From contig OZ316892.1 of NCBI GenBank assembly GCA_973895155.1, positions 20,956,001 through 21,020,000 of the forward strand: a stretch of DNA of 64,000 bases, given 5' to 3'. Origin of the DNA: Marsupella aquatica (Eukaryota > Marchantiophyta). Below are positions 37,540 through 48,004 of the stretch, piece by piece; position 1 is the stretch's first letter, and the number at the start of each line of letters is the position of its first letter. Both the position numbers and the translations under genes were made by a program. The notes beneath the pieces were generated by a model that saw nothing but the letters and a program-made list of their open reading frames with translations, did no database searches and was not told the origin of the DNA.

Positions 37540-38372
37540 GAACAAATTACCGTACAAAAAGAACAAGCAGGAAACCTTTAAAACTTGGGCGGTTGACATC
37601 ATGGGAGGTAGATCGATGCAAAAGAAAAGGATCTCACTCACCAATCATGACAAGGACAAGTGGCCGATACTATTTAGAATGAGTATATGTAACGCCTCTT
37701 TTAAACTGGGGTAAGGGAGGAGCGATGATCTGTAGGCTAGTGTTAAATAAGTCAACTGCAAAAAGCGTGAAACAATGAGTACGTTCATGCACTTTACCGT
37801 TAGATATAACCGTTGGGATAATACAAGTCATTCCTTACGATACTAGCGCCAGGCGCTAGCATTCAAACACCACTAAAATAACATCATTAACATTGATGTC
37901 AGCCATGAATTTATGTCAGCGTCGGGCGCTAACTATATTTGATACGTGTATATTTCCTATAAACAACAATTATATCAAACAAACTCAATGTCTTTTGACA
38001 TTTTTGTTATTCCAATAAAATTAATAGAGTTTTTCACCTTTAAATGGAAGTGGATTAATGATAGCGCATGGCGCTAGCATATGAAGTTTGGTTTTTAGGT
38101 TTTAATTCCATGACTTATTTATGGTAGCGCCGGGCGCTAGTAAATATCTGATCATGTTTCTCAAACTATATTATTGATGTTACCAGTACGTAGTGACGTT
38201 GGCAAAACGACAAACAACATTTATGTTTCTACATTTTACGACTAGTACCCGTTTTGTCGTTCACAAACGATAATCTTATGGAGTTTGTTACGAATTCACT
38301 TAACTTAAGTCGGGTTATGTTCTCCTATTCTCTCATTTTCTCTGTTTGTCAATTCGGGATTATTGTTCCGCA
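37540..38372. promoter_or_regulatory. Divergent intergenic region with four palindromes (putative bidirectional control region)
   Basis: Between the ParB-like/methyltransferase gene (-) and the transposase gene (+). Palindromes are at 37844-37858 (perfect, centre A), 37917-37931 (CAGCGTCGGGCGCTA), 38062-38076 (TAGCGCATGGCGCTA) and 38125-38139 (perfect, centre G). Four sites within 300 bp is the densest cluster in the window. A regulatory role is inference from position. A pyrimidine-rich TCTCCTATTCTCTCATTTTCTC tract lies about 40 bp before the transposase ATG; only its position is noted. Confidence 0.5.
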
Positions 38373-38768
38373 ATGTCTAATTCAGTTGTGCTTCTGCATT
38401 CTGGAACTGGAGAGATTATACGCATTCCTTTAGGTTCTTCCGATACGTACAAACAGGTTAGTGAGAACTATCTTTGTGGAAGATTTGACATTGGCATCAA
38501 TGACATTCTTTCCATCAAACCTGTTGATGCTTCTGGAGATGAGGCTGGTGACGCATTGTTTGATATCGACGATGGAGTCAGATTTTGGCAACTGAACGCT
38601 GGGAAGAGATACTATATCAATCTTCGAGATAATTCTGTTACGAATGAAATTACTCCAGTTCCAGTCATTCACCTTTCCGATAGTGATGAGGAGGATGTTG
38701 CCGTTCATTCTCAAAAATTGCCCAATCCGGGAACTTCGGTCAAGATGGAAGGTCAGTTTCCTTCCGAG

Positions 38769-38820
38769 ACACACGTTGCGGGGGGTGTGCGCAGACACAC
38801 ATTGCGGGGGGTGTTGCGGG
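38769..38820. repeat. 26-bp tandem duplication causing a frameshift
   Basis: 38769-38794 and 38795-38820 are near-identical, each starting ACACAC, then A/GTTGCGGGGGGTGT. Because 26 is not a multiple of three, the duplication throws the transposase out of frame; the downstream frame, read back through the second copy, gives the same peptide start (H-I/V-A-G-G-V) as the first copy. Confidence 0.85.
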
Positions 38821-40427
38821 AGGTATTGTCTACCGTCGAAGTGCGATGGATGCTATTCTCAAATCAACTGGCCACAGTGAACTGTCGCGATTCATCCGAA
38901 CATGTGATTTCAGGCATGAGCAGGTGAATTGCCTCCCAAGAAAATACAATGGAAACATTGTATTTGAATTGCCTCCCGCAGAAGGTCTTCTTTCAAAAGG
39001 TTCAAGACTCCGTGACATGGATCGGCCGAAAGACTGCTACTTCTGGACTCAAATATTTCCAACCTCTACGAATGTACAACCGAAAAAGTTCTGGGAATTT
39101 GGTAAAGTGACGTGTACAGGAGCACTAGAATGTCAAAATCAGAAGTGTGATTATCTTTTGCGGAAGAAACAAAGAAATTGTAAAGCTTGGGATGGGACAC
39201 CCAAACTTGCGGGGCCACATACCATAGGAAAGATGATTGACGAGGGTGGTGTAGTTTGTCACTATTGCCAACAATTACCCTTTTGTACTGAAGCATGTCC
39301 TGCAATGCTTTTTTATATGTACCCTCAACTACTTCTAGATGAGGATACTTGTAAGCATATGTCCCGTCTTGCTGTGCATGTCGGAACTCATGCTCATCCC
39401 AGTCGAAAAGTTTTTTCTCGTGGTGCTGAAAAGATTGCTCACAACTTCATAAAGAAACAACATGAAGCTACGCCGTGTGCCACACCATCGGGTCTGAAGA
39501 ACGCTATAACTGGATCTTTAAGGAAGGCTCTTTGTGTGTCCAACAATGACATTGGTGAATTGGAGGAAAGAGAAATTTGGGAGTCATTAATGGTAGTTTC
39601 GACCCCTCAAAAGTTCGCATCTCTTTTTTGAAGCTTTCGGCAAGACCAAAAAGGCAAAGGTGAGTTGGAGTTTCTTGTTGAAATGCAGAAATGCATAATC
39701 TTTCCCTTTCTACAACGTTACATGCTCCCAGGTCAAGGCTGTAAAGAGGATAGGCCATATATTTTCAAAATGACTGTAAAAGGGCACGGATCTGGAGTTG
39801 ATTTGTTGCGCCAAATGCAGCCTGGAGGTCCATTGGAAGGGGCATGGGTCAGTTTTGATGTGATGAGGAGGATGACAAAAGATTGGATAACTTTTAGCGC
39901 ACATGTTTATGATCACAATTATCGTGCTCTTTGCACAATTTTCACATGTGAGTTGAAAGCAAAAGATTCAGAGTCTTTAGAGAAAGCCTAGAAATTGATG
40001 ATTGAGGTTTGCCATGAAAATGGGTTGGATAATGTTGTGATCCATGGATTCATGGCTGACAATGCCCAAGCTGGATGGAATGTTGTTCGGAATGTGTTTT
40101 TCGGAGGACATCCTAACCCAGAAAAGGAGCGATCGGATGCATTTCACTTCTATCAATCGTTTCATCGTCACTCAATTGAAGGTGTATTGGAAGAAAAATG
40201 AGATGAGCATCGGAAGATGTGGGACTCTTTAAGGAACGCGTCCACATTTCTTGGAGCGTACAGAATTTCAAGGGATATCGATGTATGGTGGAGATCTAGG
40301 AATTGTGTTCCAGGGAAGCTTCGAATGCTCCAAGGTTGGTTGGCGTGGTGGGTGGTCCGATGGCGTCAATGGGGAAATTTCATTCGTTTGGTGAGTTTCA
40401 ACATCCAGTAACCACTCGAACTCATGC

Positions 40428-40587
40428 TAGCGCTTGGCGCTACCATTATTTTCAGTTAGTGTGGTCTCGTAGGTTTTGTTCATCATTATCTGGTTTTTGA
40501 TACTAGCGCCCGGCGCTAGTATTAATGGACCACTTGTTTCTTAAATTTACAAAAATTTAGTTTGAATGTTGCTAGCGCCAGGTGTTG
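40428..40587. repeat. Palindrome cluster 4 inside the transposase intron
   Basis: Three copies lie within the 262-bp intron 40391-40652: 40428-40442 (TAGCGCTTGGCGCTA), 40504-40518 (perfect, centre C) and 40573-40587 (TAGCGCCAGGTGTTG, half decayed). No copy is found to the right of this point. Confidence 0.9.
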
Positions 40588-41839
40588 TCATTGATTTTAT
40601 GTACATGTGGCTAATGCATATTTCCTAAACTCTGCTCCTATGGTGGATGCAGAACAAAAGCGTGGAGGAAAGCGCTATGATTCCTAACTGTACTACTTCA
40701 GAGGCGGCGCATTCCATAATGAAGGCTTGGCAAACTAAGAAAAAGGCTGGCCTATTCGAAGCATGTGAGATGGATATAAGTTTGCCTTATATATAAAAAG
40801 GGGAGTCTGTTGCTTACCTAGGGCCCGGATATGCAGGTGACCTGGGATTTTCTATTGTAGTCTACATTTTTATGTGGATGACAAGTTTGACTACAATAAA
40901 AAATAGGTTTCTCCTTCATAAATAAAAAAATAGGATTTCACTTCATAAACATGTTGAGTTGTGTACACCCGGGTACGCAACTCTTGTATAATAAGCAGGG
41001 GTCTACATTTTTATATGGATTAAAACTTGGTTATAAGAAACCTTAATATTTGAAAAAACTTGGGTTTTCTACTTTAAAAAACTTTGAAGTAATAGAAATG
41101 GTTTGGTTTTCATATATTTCCACATAAATTAAAAAAAATTCTTAAACATGTTGTAATTTCATTAAAAGATTTTTAGAGTTTTAATAAAAATTCCAAAATT
41201 TTTGGCTATTTTGGCCATAATCCCCTATATTAAATATATATATGTAATTTGGGTTTGATCACAATTTTTCGTATCAAAACATGTTCAGGTTTTTTAAGCT
41301 AATCTTTGGATTCCCTGAGTTGAGAACCATAGAAGATTTTAGTAGACTAAAATAAATTTCACATGGTCAATTATATAAAGTCATTATAAGGAATTATTAA
41401 CTTGTCTTATAAAAAGGGGAGTTGCATACCCGGGCGTGTACAAACTCTGGTTTTCTTCTTTTTCTAGAGGAGATAAAGAATAATTCTTAGACTTGCTGCA
41501 TTTTTTCTTAAATGTTCTTAGAATTTTAATAATAACGTTGGCTAGTTTGTTTGTAGCCCAAATGTAGACCCATGTAATTAAAAAGCCATAATTATATAAT
41601 TTGGTTTTCATCAAAATTGCTCACATCAATCATGTTCGTGAAAACAGCTCATTTTAAAGTTACATATTTGGATTCATTGAGTTGAGAGGTACAAGACTTG
41701 ACTAGCAATGAAACTTAACCTACTTTGACAATTGGATATAAGGCCATTATAAGAAATTATAAACTTGCATGCCTTATAAAACGGTCAGGGAGTAGCTGTA
41801 TATCTGGGACCTTGCCTGGGACAAGAGATTGATGTTGAT

Positions 41840-42126
41840 CTCGGGGGTCTCACTATATAGGAGACCTCCCCATCATTTGTGATGTTTTTAGCCTTGGACC
41901 CCCTAAAATGTAAGAAAAATAAATTTTGTAACCCCTATAAAGTTGCAATATTCCAAAATTTTGATTAAAAAGACCCTAGGTAATGTTCTTATAAGTCTCA
42001 AAATTGGATTTAAATGACCATATTGTTCTTCTACAAAAATTCTTAAGTCTTCCCTTTAAACCAATAAAACAACCCTATACTTCGTCGCACATGATGTGCC
42101 ATTTTTGTAGAAGTGAAACCCCCGAG
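41840..42126. mobile_element. hAT-like MITE, copy A (287 bp)
   Basis: Starts CTCGGGGGTCTCAC and ends GTGAAACCCCCGAG, a 14-bp terminal inverted repeat with one mismatch. The flanking 8-mers are ATGTTGAT (left) and ATGTTAAT (right), an 8-bp duplication with one later change. No coding capacity. Confidence 0.88.
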
Positions 42127-43028
42127 ATGTTAATATATAATCATAACTGAGCAAGAGCCAGCTAGCGATAATAAACAGTCAAACCTTCAAACAAAATTGC
42201 AAAGTTGTGAAACCAACAGGTGTTGTGAATTAATTGGGAGCGTAATTTTTTAATTAAAGGGCAGTTATAGGAAAAATAATGCAATCTATGCATCTTCCCT
42301 TTAAAGACAGTTATATGCAAATCTATGCATTGTCCTAATTATAAAAGTTATATATCAAATCAATATGGCAAGACATGACTGATGCCGGCCTCCATACATA
42401 GTCTGGGATGGGAAGCACATGAAGAATTTTATGTGAGATTATCTGATGATGGAATCTCCATTTAATATATGTTCTGGAGCTTGTGAATATAATTCATTTA
42501 GGGGTTTGGTCACTGTGGATTGTTCTGTTTGATGTCCCCTGTGAATATATTGGTTGTTGCCCGACTGGCCAACATGGGCCCAGGTACACATTCCCCCTTT
42601 TTTCAAGCATCTTTTAAATTCATATATGGCGTTATCTTCAATTGACCATGACTTGTTAGGTTTTATTTTGTCCTACTAAACTCTTATAGGGTCTCTCAAC
42701 TCAGGGAATCCAAAAATGTAACTTGAAGAAAAACCTGAACATGTCATGTTTTGATGTGGAAAAACTTGATCAAAACCAAATTATTTATATGACAGTTTTT
42801 TTAATAGAGGGGTCTACAACCAATCTAGCCAGCATTTTGAGATTTTTATTAGAATTCTAAATATCTTTCAATTAAAATTATAACTAGTTCAAGAATATTT
42901 TCTAATTAATTTTATGTGGGAAAAGAAGAAAATAAAACCTTTCACATGACTCAAAACATTTTAAAATTGAAAAACCCAGGAATTCTGAATTTTGAACATT
43001 TCTTATAGCCTACTTTGTGGTGTACATA

Positions 43029-43461
43029 CTTGGGGGTTTCACTATATGGATGCATCCCGCATCACCTGCGATGTTTGTAGGCCTCAGACACCTAAAATGT
43101 AAGAAAAAAAATATTTTTCAACCCCTATAAAGTTGGAAAATTCTTGGAAAATTCCAAAATTTTGGCTAGAAAGAATTTAATGTTCTAATAAGTCTCAAAA
43201 TTAGATTTAAAAAGACCCTATTGCATGTTCTTCCAAAAAAATTCCTAAGTATTCCCTTTGAAACAATAAAATGACCCTATCTTTCGTTGCATGTGATGTG
43301 GCATTTTTGTGGAAGCTCGGGGTTCCACAACTTATAAGAACATTCCAAGAATATTCCAACATTATAGGGGTTAAAAAATTTAAAAAAACTTACATAACGT
43401 TACAAGTGATGGGGAGGTCCCCATATAGTGAGACCCCGAGTGTAGAAGTGAAACCCCCAAA
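43029..43461. mobile_element. hAT-like MITE, copy B, interrupted by copy C
   Basis: Starts CTTGGGGGTTTCAC; the end reads GTGAAACCCCC followed by AAA. The flanking 8-mers TGTACATA and GGTACATA agree at seven positions. Internal sequence matches copy A until a second family member (43316-43440) interrupts it 12 bases before the terminal motif. Confidence 0.8.
43316..43440. mobile_element. hAT-like MITE, copy C (125 bp, internally deleted), nested in copy B
   Basis: Inverted relative to copy B: begins CTCGGGGTTCCAC and ends GTGAGACCCCGAG. The flanking 8-mers are TGTGGAAG and TGTAGAAG, both from copy B's end sequence. It lacks the middle ~160 bp of full copies. Confidence 0.82.
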
Positions 43462-44411
43462 GGTACATATAGAATTTTGAACATAATATATAGCTAACTT
43501 TTTGGACCTCTGTCTATTGTACAACATCGAGTTGCATACCCTGGGGGCTAGATTAGGATTTTGTTGGGGCCTGATAGTGGGGTGTAGTCTTGGAGTAGCC
43601 CCGGGAGGAGCTGGTTTTTTCATCTGCTGCCTTGTGATAAGAGTGTTGGGCTCAGATCTCTTTTTGCGCCCTTTTGGGGCTGCTTGTTTCCCACTTTCCA
43701 TGGGGTTGTCAAGGTCAACTCATATAAAAGAAAAGTCATTCCCAGGAATTGTTTTAGAGGTCTATATATATGCTTGGTTTAGTACTGGATAGCATCACCT
43801 GGCATGTATGTTGAGCTGCACATGAAGATCAGGGTGGTGTAACCACCTGATTCAGCTCTTGAGTCCATCTGAGGACACTAAGATCATGAACTATTCATTG
43901 GCATGGGGTCTGTAGATTTCATGGGCCAATATTGAATTACTTGGGTCCTAGGCAGATGTTCTTTTTACTATCTTCTGTTTGGAGCAATAGAATAGGCACA
44001 GCGGTAAAAAGGCAAGGATTATCTGCCACATGTTGCGGTAGTTCCTTGAGCATGGTAGAGGAAAGAAATGAATTTCCCTTAGTTTTCAACAATATTAATG
44101 CACCTCCAATTCTGCAATTTGTACTTCAGAAGTTAGAAAAATCTTAACTACATATACTGCTCCACAAAAGTGCTAAACTAGGGACCCTGGTCCCTAGTCA
44201 TGTGCAACGTTGCTAACAAAGCTTGTCCATCACTTGTCTGTTGCAACTAGCATTGGCTCAGGTCCCTAGTCATGGGAAAGTAATTAAGCTAGCTCGTCAC
44301 TAGTCTTTTGCAAATCTCTCACTTCCTGATGAATTATCTAGGCGTGTACGTCATTGGTCACCCTAATCTCTGAACTCCACCTCCATACTACCCATTTGAT
44401 CCCTGGCCAGG

Positions 44412-44427
44412 ATGTATATATATATAA
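44412..44427 (+). promoter_or_regulatory. Possible TATA box upstream of the kinase gene
   Basis: A TATATATATATAAG tract about 450 bp before the kinase ATG. This is far for a core promoter unless the leader is long, so the assignment is weak. Confidence 0.3.
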
Positions 44428-44875
44428 GCCAATTCATTCTGGGTTTTGGGTCATTACTTCCAACAGCGCTTGAGTAGGAATCCCTTCTGGAGTCGACCTC
44501 TGCAATTAGGACCCGTTTGGATAAGTCTACAACCCCGCCTTATGTTGCTCGAGCCTTGGGCTAGCAGTCTCATCGTGCATACTTGTTTTGGGAGATTAAT
44601 GCGTGTAGGAAAGGAAGCTCATAATTTTCCCTGTGCATATCAGTACTTCATTTGTAGTGCCGAGGTCAAGATATTTTGGGACTACTGAATACTATCCGGC
44701 CCTCGTCTTCAGTACGTAGGAGACGTTTCTGAAGACATGCCTGTCTCTTCGGGTCGGAACTAAAGCGGACTTCTCGATCAGTTTTATTCAAGCATTTTGC
44801 ACTCAAGGTGGATCATTTTAAGAAAATATCAATTTGTTTTCGATCTGCTACTAAATCTTCAGGCCAGGATCGACA

Positions 44876-45913
44876 ATGGACCGTTATAGGCTGGTAAAGA
44901 AGCTGGGAGACGGCACGTATGGCAATGTTTGGGAGGCTGTACATAGACAGACTAAAGAAGTTGTAGCTATTAAGCAGCTGAGGAGAAAGTACTTCTCGTG
45001 GGACGAATGTCTGAACCTGCGTGAAGTGAAGGTGCTCAGCAAGCTGAATCACCCAAACATTGTGAAGCTGAACGAGGTCACACTAGAGAACCATCTGCTC
45101 TACTTTGTATTTGAGTACATGGAAGACACTCTCTACCAAATCATGGTCGACAAGAATCGATCGCTTTCAGAAGAGAATATACGGAACTTTTGCTACCAGG
45201 TTCTGCAAGCTCTGGCTTACATGCACCAGTCTGGGTACTTTCATAGGGACTTGAAACCAGAGAACTTGTTGGTGACAAAGGAGGTCATCAAAGTTGCAGA
45301 TTTTGGTCTTGCAAGAGAATTACAGTCTGGTCCGCCGTATACAAGTTATATAGGAACAAGAGGTTATCGTGCACCAGAACTGTTGCTGCAATCATCTTCC
45401 TATAACTCTGCAGTCGATATGTGGTCCGTGGGAGCAATCATGGCGGAACTACTCACCGGCAAACAGTTATTTCTTGGCTCAACTGACATGGATCAACTCT
45501 ACACGATCTGTTCAGTTATTGGCAGCCCAACCAGTAGCAACTGGTGGCATGGTCTGAGGCTTGCTGCATGTACAAATGTCAGCTTTCCTCCGTTGCGTGC
45601 CAGACATCTTTCGGTGTTAATACCTAGAGCAAGTCCAGAAGCTATCGAATTGATATCTGCCTTGTGTGTGTGGGATCCTAATAAGAGGCTTACAGCAGTG
45701 CAGGCTCTAGCGCATCCATTTTTCCAGGCTGGAATTCCGTCCTCTATCTCACTACAGGTAGGATCTGTACAGCAGAACACTTCCGCACGTCCACACTTCC
45801 AGAAACGGATGCATGAGCAGAAGAAAGGAGATGACACATGCATTTCGATCCACAGTCTGCTCCCTACTTTAGAAGAGTGGAATATACACATGTATGGGCC
45901 AGCTCGGTCATAG
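44876..45913 (+). CDS. MAK/MHK-like Ser/Thr protein kinase, intronless
   Basis: 345 codons, a full protein kinase domain of the CMGC group, closest to the MAK/RCK (plant MHK) family: glycine loop GDGTYG (residues 11-16), ATP-binding Lys33, catalytic loop HRDLKPEN (123-130) with Asp125, DFG (142-144) and APE (166-168). The activation segment reads PYTSYIGTRGYRAPE: the T-x-Y dual-phosphorylation site is T156-S157-Y158 (usually T-D/E-Y), and the Trp of the usual T-R-W-Y-R-A-P-E is Gly163. The C-terminal tail is shorter than in typical ~430-470 residue members. Plant relatives normally have many introns, so an uninterrupted frame suggests a retrocopy, although I see no poly(A) tail or flanking duplication. 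All catalytic residues are present and there are no stops, so it may be functional. An AATAAA lies at about 46037 downstream. Confidence 0.88.
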   Translation: MDRYRLVKKLGDGTYGNVWEAVHRQTKEVVAIKQLRRKYFSWDECLNLREVKVLSKLNHPNIVKLNEVTLENHLLYFVFEYMEDTLYQIMVDKNRSLSEENIRNFCYQVLQALAYMHQSGYFHRDLKPENLLVTKEVIKVADFGLARELQSGPPYTSYIGTRGYRAPELLLQSSSYNSAVDMWSVGAIMAELLTGKQLFLGSTDMDQLYTICSVIGSPTSSNWWHGLRLAACTNVSFPPLRARHLSVLIPRASPEAIELISALCVWDPNKRLTAVQALAHPFFQAGIPSSISLQVGSVQQNTSARPHFQKRMHEQKKGDDTCISIHSLLPTLEEWNIHMYGPARS

Positions 45914-47850
45914 GGAGTGTAGTTGTTCGAGTTGCTAGTCTACCTTGGCCACCATACGTGCCTACTTGAAGTTTTTTTCCATTGTGTTACGGACTTGGCC
46001 TTCTTAATAATTGGTTTCACACATGGAATAAACACAATTTGAATCCAGTCAATAAGGCTGGTCAAAACAAAATCATTACTACATTCATTGTGTAATCATC
46101 TCCCAAAATATTCGTCGTCATCCCAATCCATTCTTACATCTTTCCAATCTTCCCTGGCTTATCTTCAAATGGCAGACAAACTCCAAACTTAGGGGTTATT
46201 TTTTCTTTGTCTGTGATCATTTCAACCACGGAGGCCCATCTTGCTGTGCTGAAACCCACGAGTTCGAACTGCATACAGGCGCACTTTGAACTTGGGTTAA
46301 TGCATGGCGTCCTAAAATAAGGTGTTTAGTGGGGATTTGCCAAACTATTTGCCAGAGGGTATTTCCCGGGTATTCAAAGTAGGCAATCAATTTTCACTAT
46401 GGAGGCTGGTGGCTACCAAACCATCATAGATGCTCTTACGTACATTATCAGAAAAAGTAGTTGCCTTGCCATGAACTAAAATCACACGACCACCATAAGC
46501 AATCCTCCCATTTGCACCTTGGTCTGTTTACAAATTGGAAAAGGTGTTGATTGTGACAGATTAGGGGATTGAGACACCAAGGACTTCTTCTTCTTCTTCT
46601 TTTTCTACTTTATCTCTGTATAGTATGTTGTGAAGCAAGACATAATGAGTAGTGTTGTTTTGGGGCACCCTTTTGGACTGAGGGTCTTTTTTCCATGTGG
46701 AAAAGGTGAATCTGGCTAACGTTTTCCTCCCATTACACCGGCCTCGACTAAGGTACTAACCATGTGTTCAGTTCTGGAAATGTATTCTATCATATATCCG
46801 TTTCTGACACTAGCACGTCTATGTATAATGAATCTCACAAGCAGAACAAATAGTTCCGATGGGCTGTCCCCGACCAACAACCTGGATCGACCTTCTTTTT
46901 GACAATTGACCAACGCAACCTGAGAACTGAAGTCGTCTCGGGGGGTTAGATCACCCCCCGATAGATTGTCTATAATTAATATTATATCACATGGTCCACC
47001 ACTCTGGCAAGGATGTACGGACAATCTTCACCGTGAATGTATATCTGCATTTGCATCCCTGATGTAACTCTTCCACTAACAGAAAAGGAGTGGACGTACC
47101 TCATCCAAAAGACGCTGTACTAACTTCTCTAAAAGAATAGGCTACAAGTTCTTCATTAGGATTCAAAACAACAAGCAAGAGCCTATGTGACAGTAGGTGA
47201 AACAGGAACCGACGGCGTAGCAACTGAGCAAACAATACAGTCAGAGGCCACGTAGCCGCATAGTAGGGAGACCACCCAGGGCTTTCCCATAGCCGCTCCC
47301 ACACACAGCTAGATTCAATTAACTTCGAACGCAGCTACTCACTAGTTAGTTTTCGTTCATTAATTCTCTCATCAGACAATACTCTCTCGACTTGTGTATC
47401 CGGGCTTTTCATGTCTTTAAGCATTCATTCATTGATGCGATAAACATAAACGTACAAGTGTGCTGTTCAAAAGATCAATCGCTACTAGCTCTCTTTTTCG
47501 CTTGTTCTTTTCACAAAGAAAAGCCCGGAGCGAGACCGGAGGTCCGGATTGCCAATTATGATATTTTAACGGACGGAACTGGCAACCAGGACCTTCTTTG
47601 TGATCGACAGGTGAGGAACAGATCTAGCTGATAATTGATGTCAACTTAATGATCACAACACGCGAATTTACTTTGTACCTTTCAGCCAGATACAACCACT
47701 CAGTACTACTTTTTCAATACCCTCTGACCAAGAAACTGAGAAAATTAAGAAGTATGTGGGTCGAACTGTGTTTATTGATTTCATACACAGTTAGTTAGAG
47801 AAAGGCACCAAGCAAACGGGCTTTCTTTATCCAATCTAGTGTTGTAGTCT
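45914..47850. other. Non-coding interval; right part is 3' flank of the germin duplication
   Basis: No supported gene. The frame at 46716-47024 (-) has no recognisable features. From about 47,540 the sequence is a diverged copy of 49,510 onward (shared GGAACAGATCT/GGAAACAGATCT, TCTTTATCCAATC and similar), so the left germin duplicon includes several hundred base pairs of 3' flank. Confidence 0.5.
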
Positions 47851-47856
47851 CAGCTT

Positions 47857-47891
47857 AATATGGTAAGCAAGAATCCCTTGCTTACCATATT
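47857..47891. repeat. Perfect 15-bp inverted repeat (hairpin)
   Basis: AATATGGTAAGCAAG, five spacer bases, then CTTGCTTACCATATT. It lies about 110 bp past the stop codon of the truncated germin gene and is not present at the matching place of the intact copy. Confidence 0.85.
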
Positions 47892-48004
47892 GGATCGCTA
47901 TGAAGGAACATTTACCAAAGCCTAATTAAACGATGGCCACCATTTGGGCCCGCATTTTGGCCCTGGATAACCTTGAGCTGAGCACGAGCTAGCTCGGCTC
48001 GGGA

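Larger units (their letters stand above)
38373..40796 (+). pseudogene. GCM/MULE-like transposase of the composite element
   Basis: ATG at 38373 (MSNSVVLLHSG). An N-terminal domain of unknown family (GRFDIGINDILSI, FDIDDGVRFWQL) is followed by an acidic linker. Then comes a Cys/His-rich region (CTGALECQNQKCDYLL, VCHYCQQLPFCTEAC, CKHMSRLAVHVGTHAHPS); the final H-x-H-P after a beta-strand resembles the GCM/WRKY-type zinc fold found in some MULE-class transposases. The RNase H-like core shows WVSFDVM, HVYDHNYRALCTIFTCE and GFMADNAQAGWNVV. After the intron 40391-40652 (phase 0) the last exon holds TSEAAHSIMKAW, in the place of the third acidic residue, and ends at TAA 40794-40796. Lesions: a 26-bp tandem duplication (38769-38820), an extra T in the run at 39624-39629, TAG 39989-39991 and TGA 40199-40201. 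A possible intron around 39659-39731 is unresolved. Family assignment is tentative. Confidence 0.65.
10640..40800. mobile_element. Candidate large DNA transposon with GCM-type transposase and ParB-like/DNA-methyltransferase gene (inactive, split by CACTA)
   Basis: I group these sequences as one element on three observations. First, a transposase-type gene (38373-40796, +) and a ParB-like/methyltransferase gene (37537 down to 14193, -, interrupted) are divergent and about 0.8 kb apart. Second, both genes and their flanks share one 15-bp palindrome family, TAGCGCCNGGCGCTA, in introns and intergenic DNA. Third, no copy occurs in the 19-kb CACTA insertion, and I saw none in the MULE, kinase, germin or PRXL2 regions. 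Without the CACTA insertion the locus is about 11 kb. The outer edges given are simply the outermost palindrome-like copy and the end of the transposase gene. Terminal inverted repeats and target duplication were not found. The copy is inactive. That both genes move as one unit is inference. Confidence 0.6.
40797..43500. other. AT-rich nest of short inverted-repeat elements, no gene
   Basis: Besides the hAT-like MITEs annotated separately, a second diverged family is repeated here. A GAGTTGYRTACCCGGG-type end occurs near 40,963 and, inverted, near 41,420-41,448. Internal text mentioning 'CCTGAGTTGAGA' (41,315; 41,675) recurs inverted near 42,700. I cannot set exact borders. No coding potential is seen. 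Confidence 0.5.

Noticed and set aside
10640-40800. Composite locus as an integrated giant virus or bacterial contaminant
   Set aside because: No viral polymerase, capsid or packaging gene is seen, genes have GT-AG introns, and a plant CACTA element is inserted within it.
43502-43792. 96-codon hydrophobic + strand frame
   Set aside because: Lies in repeat-rich AT DNA without motifs or splice support.
46716-47024. 102-codon - strand frame
   Set aside because: No family resemblance, no splice context and no neighbouring support.
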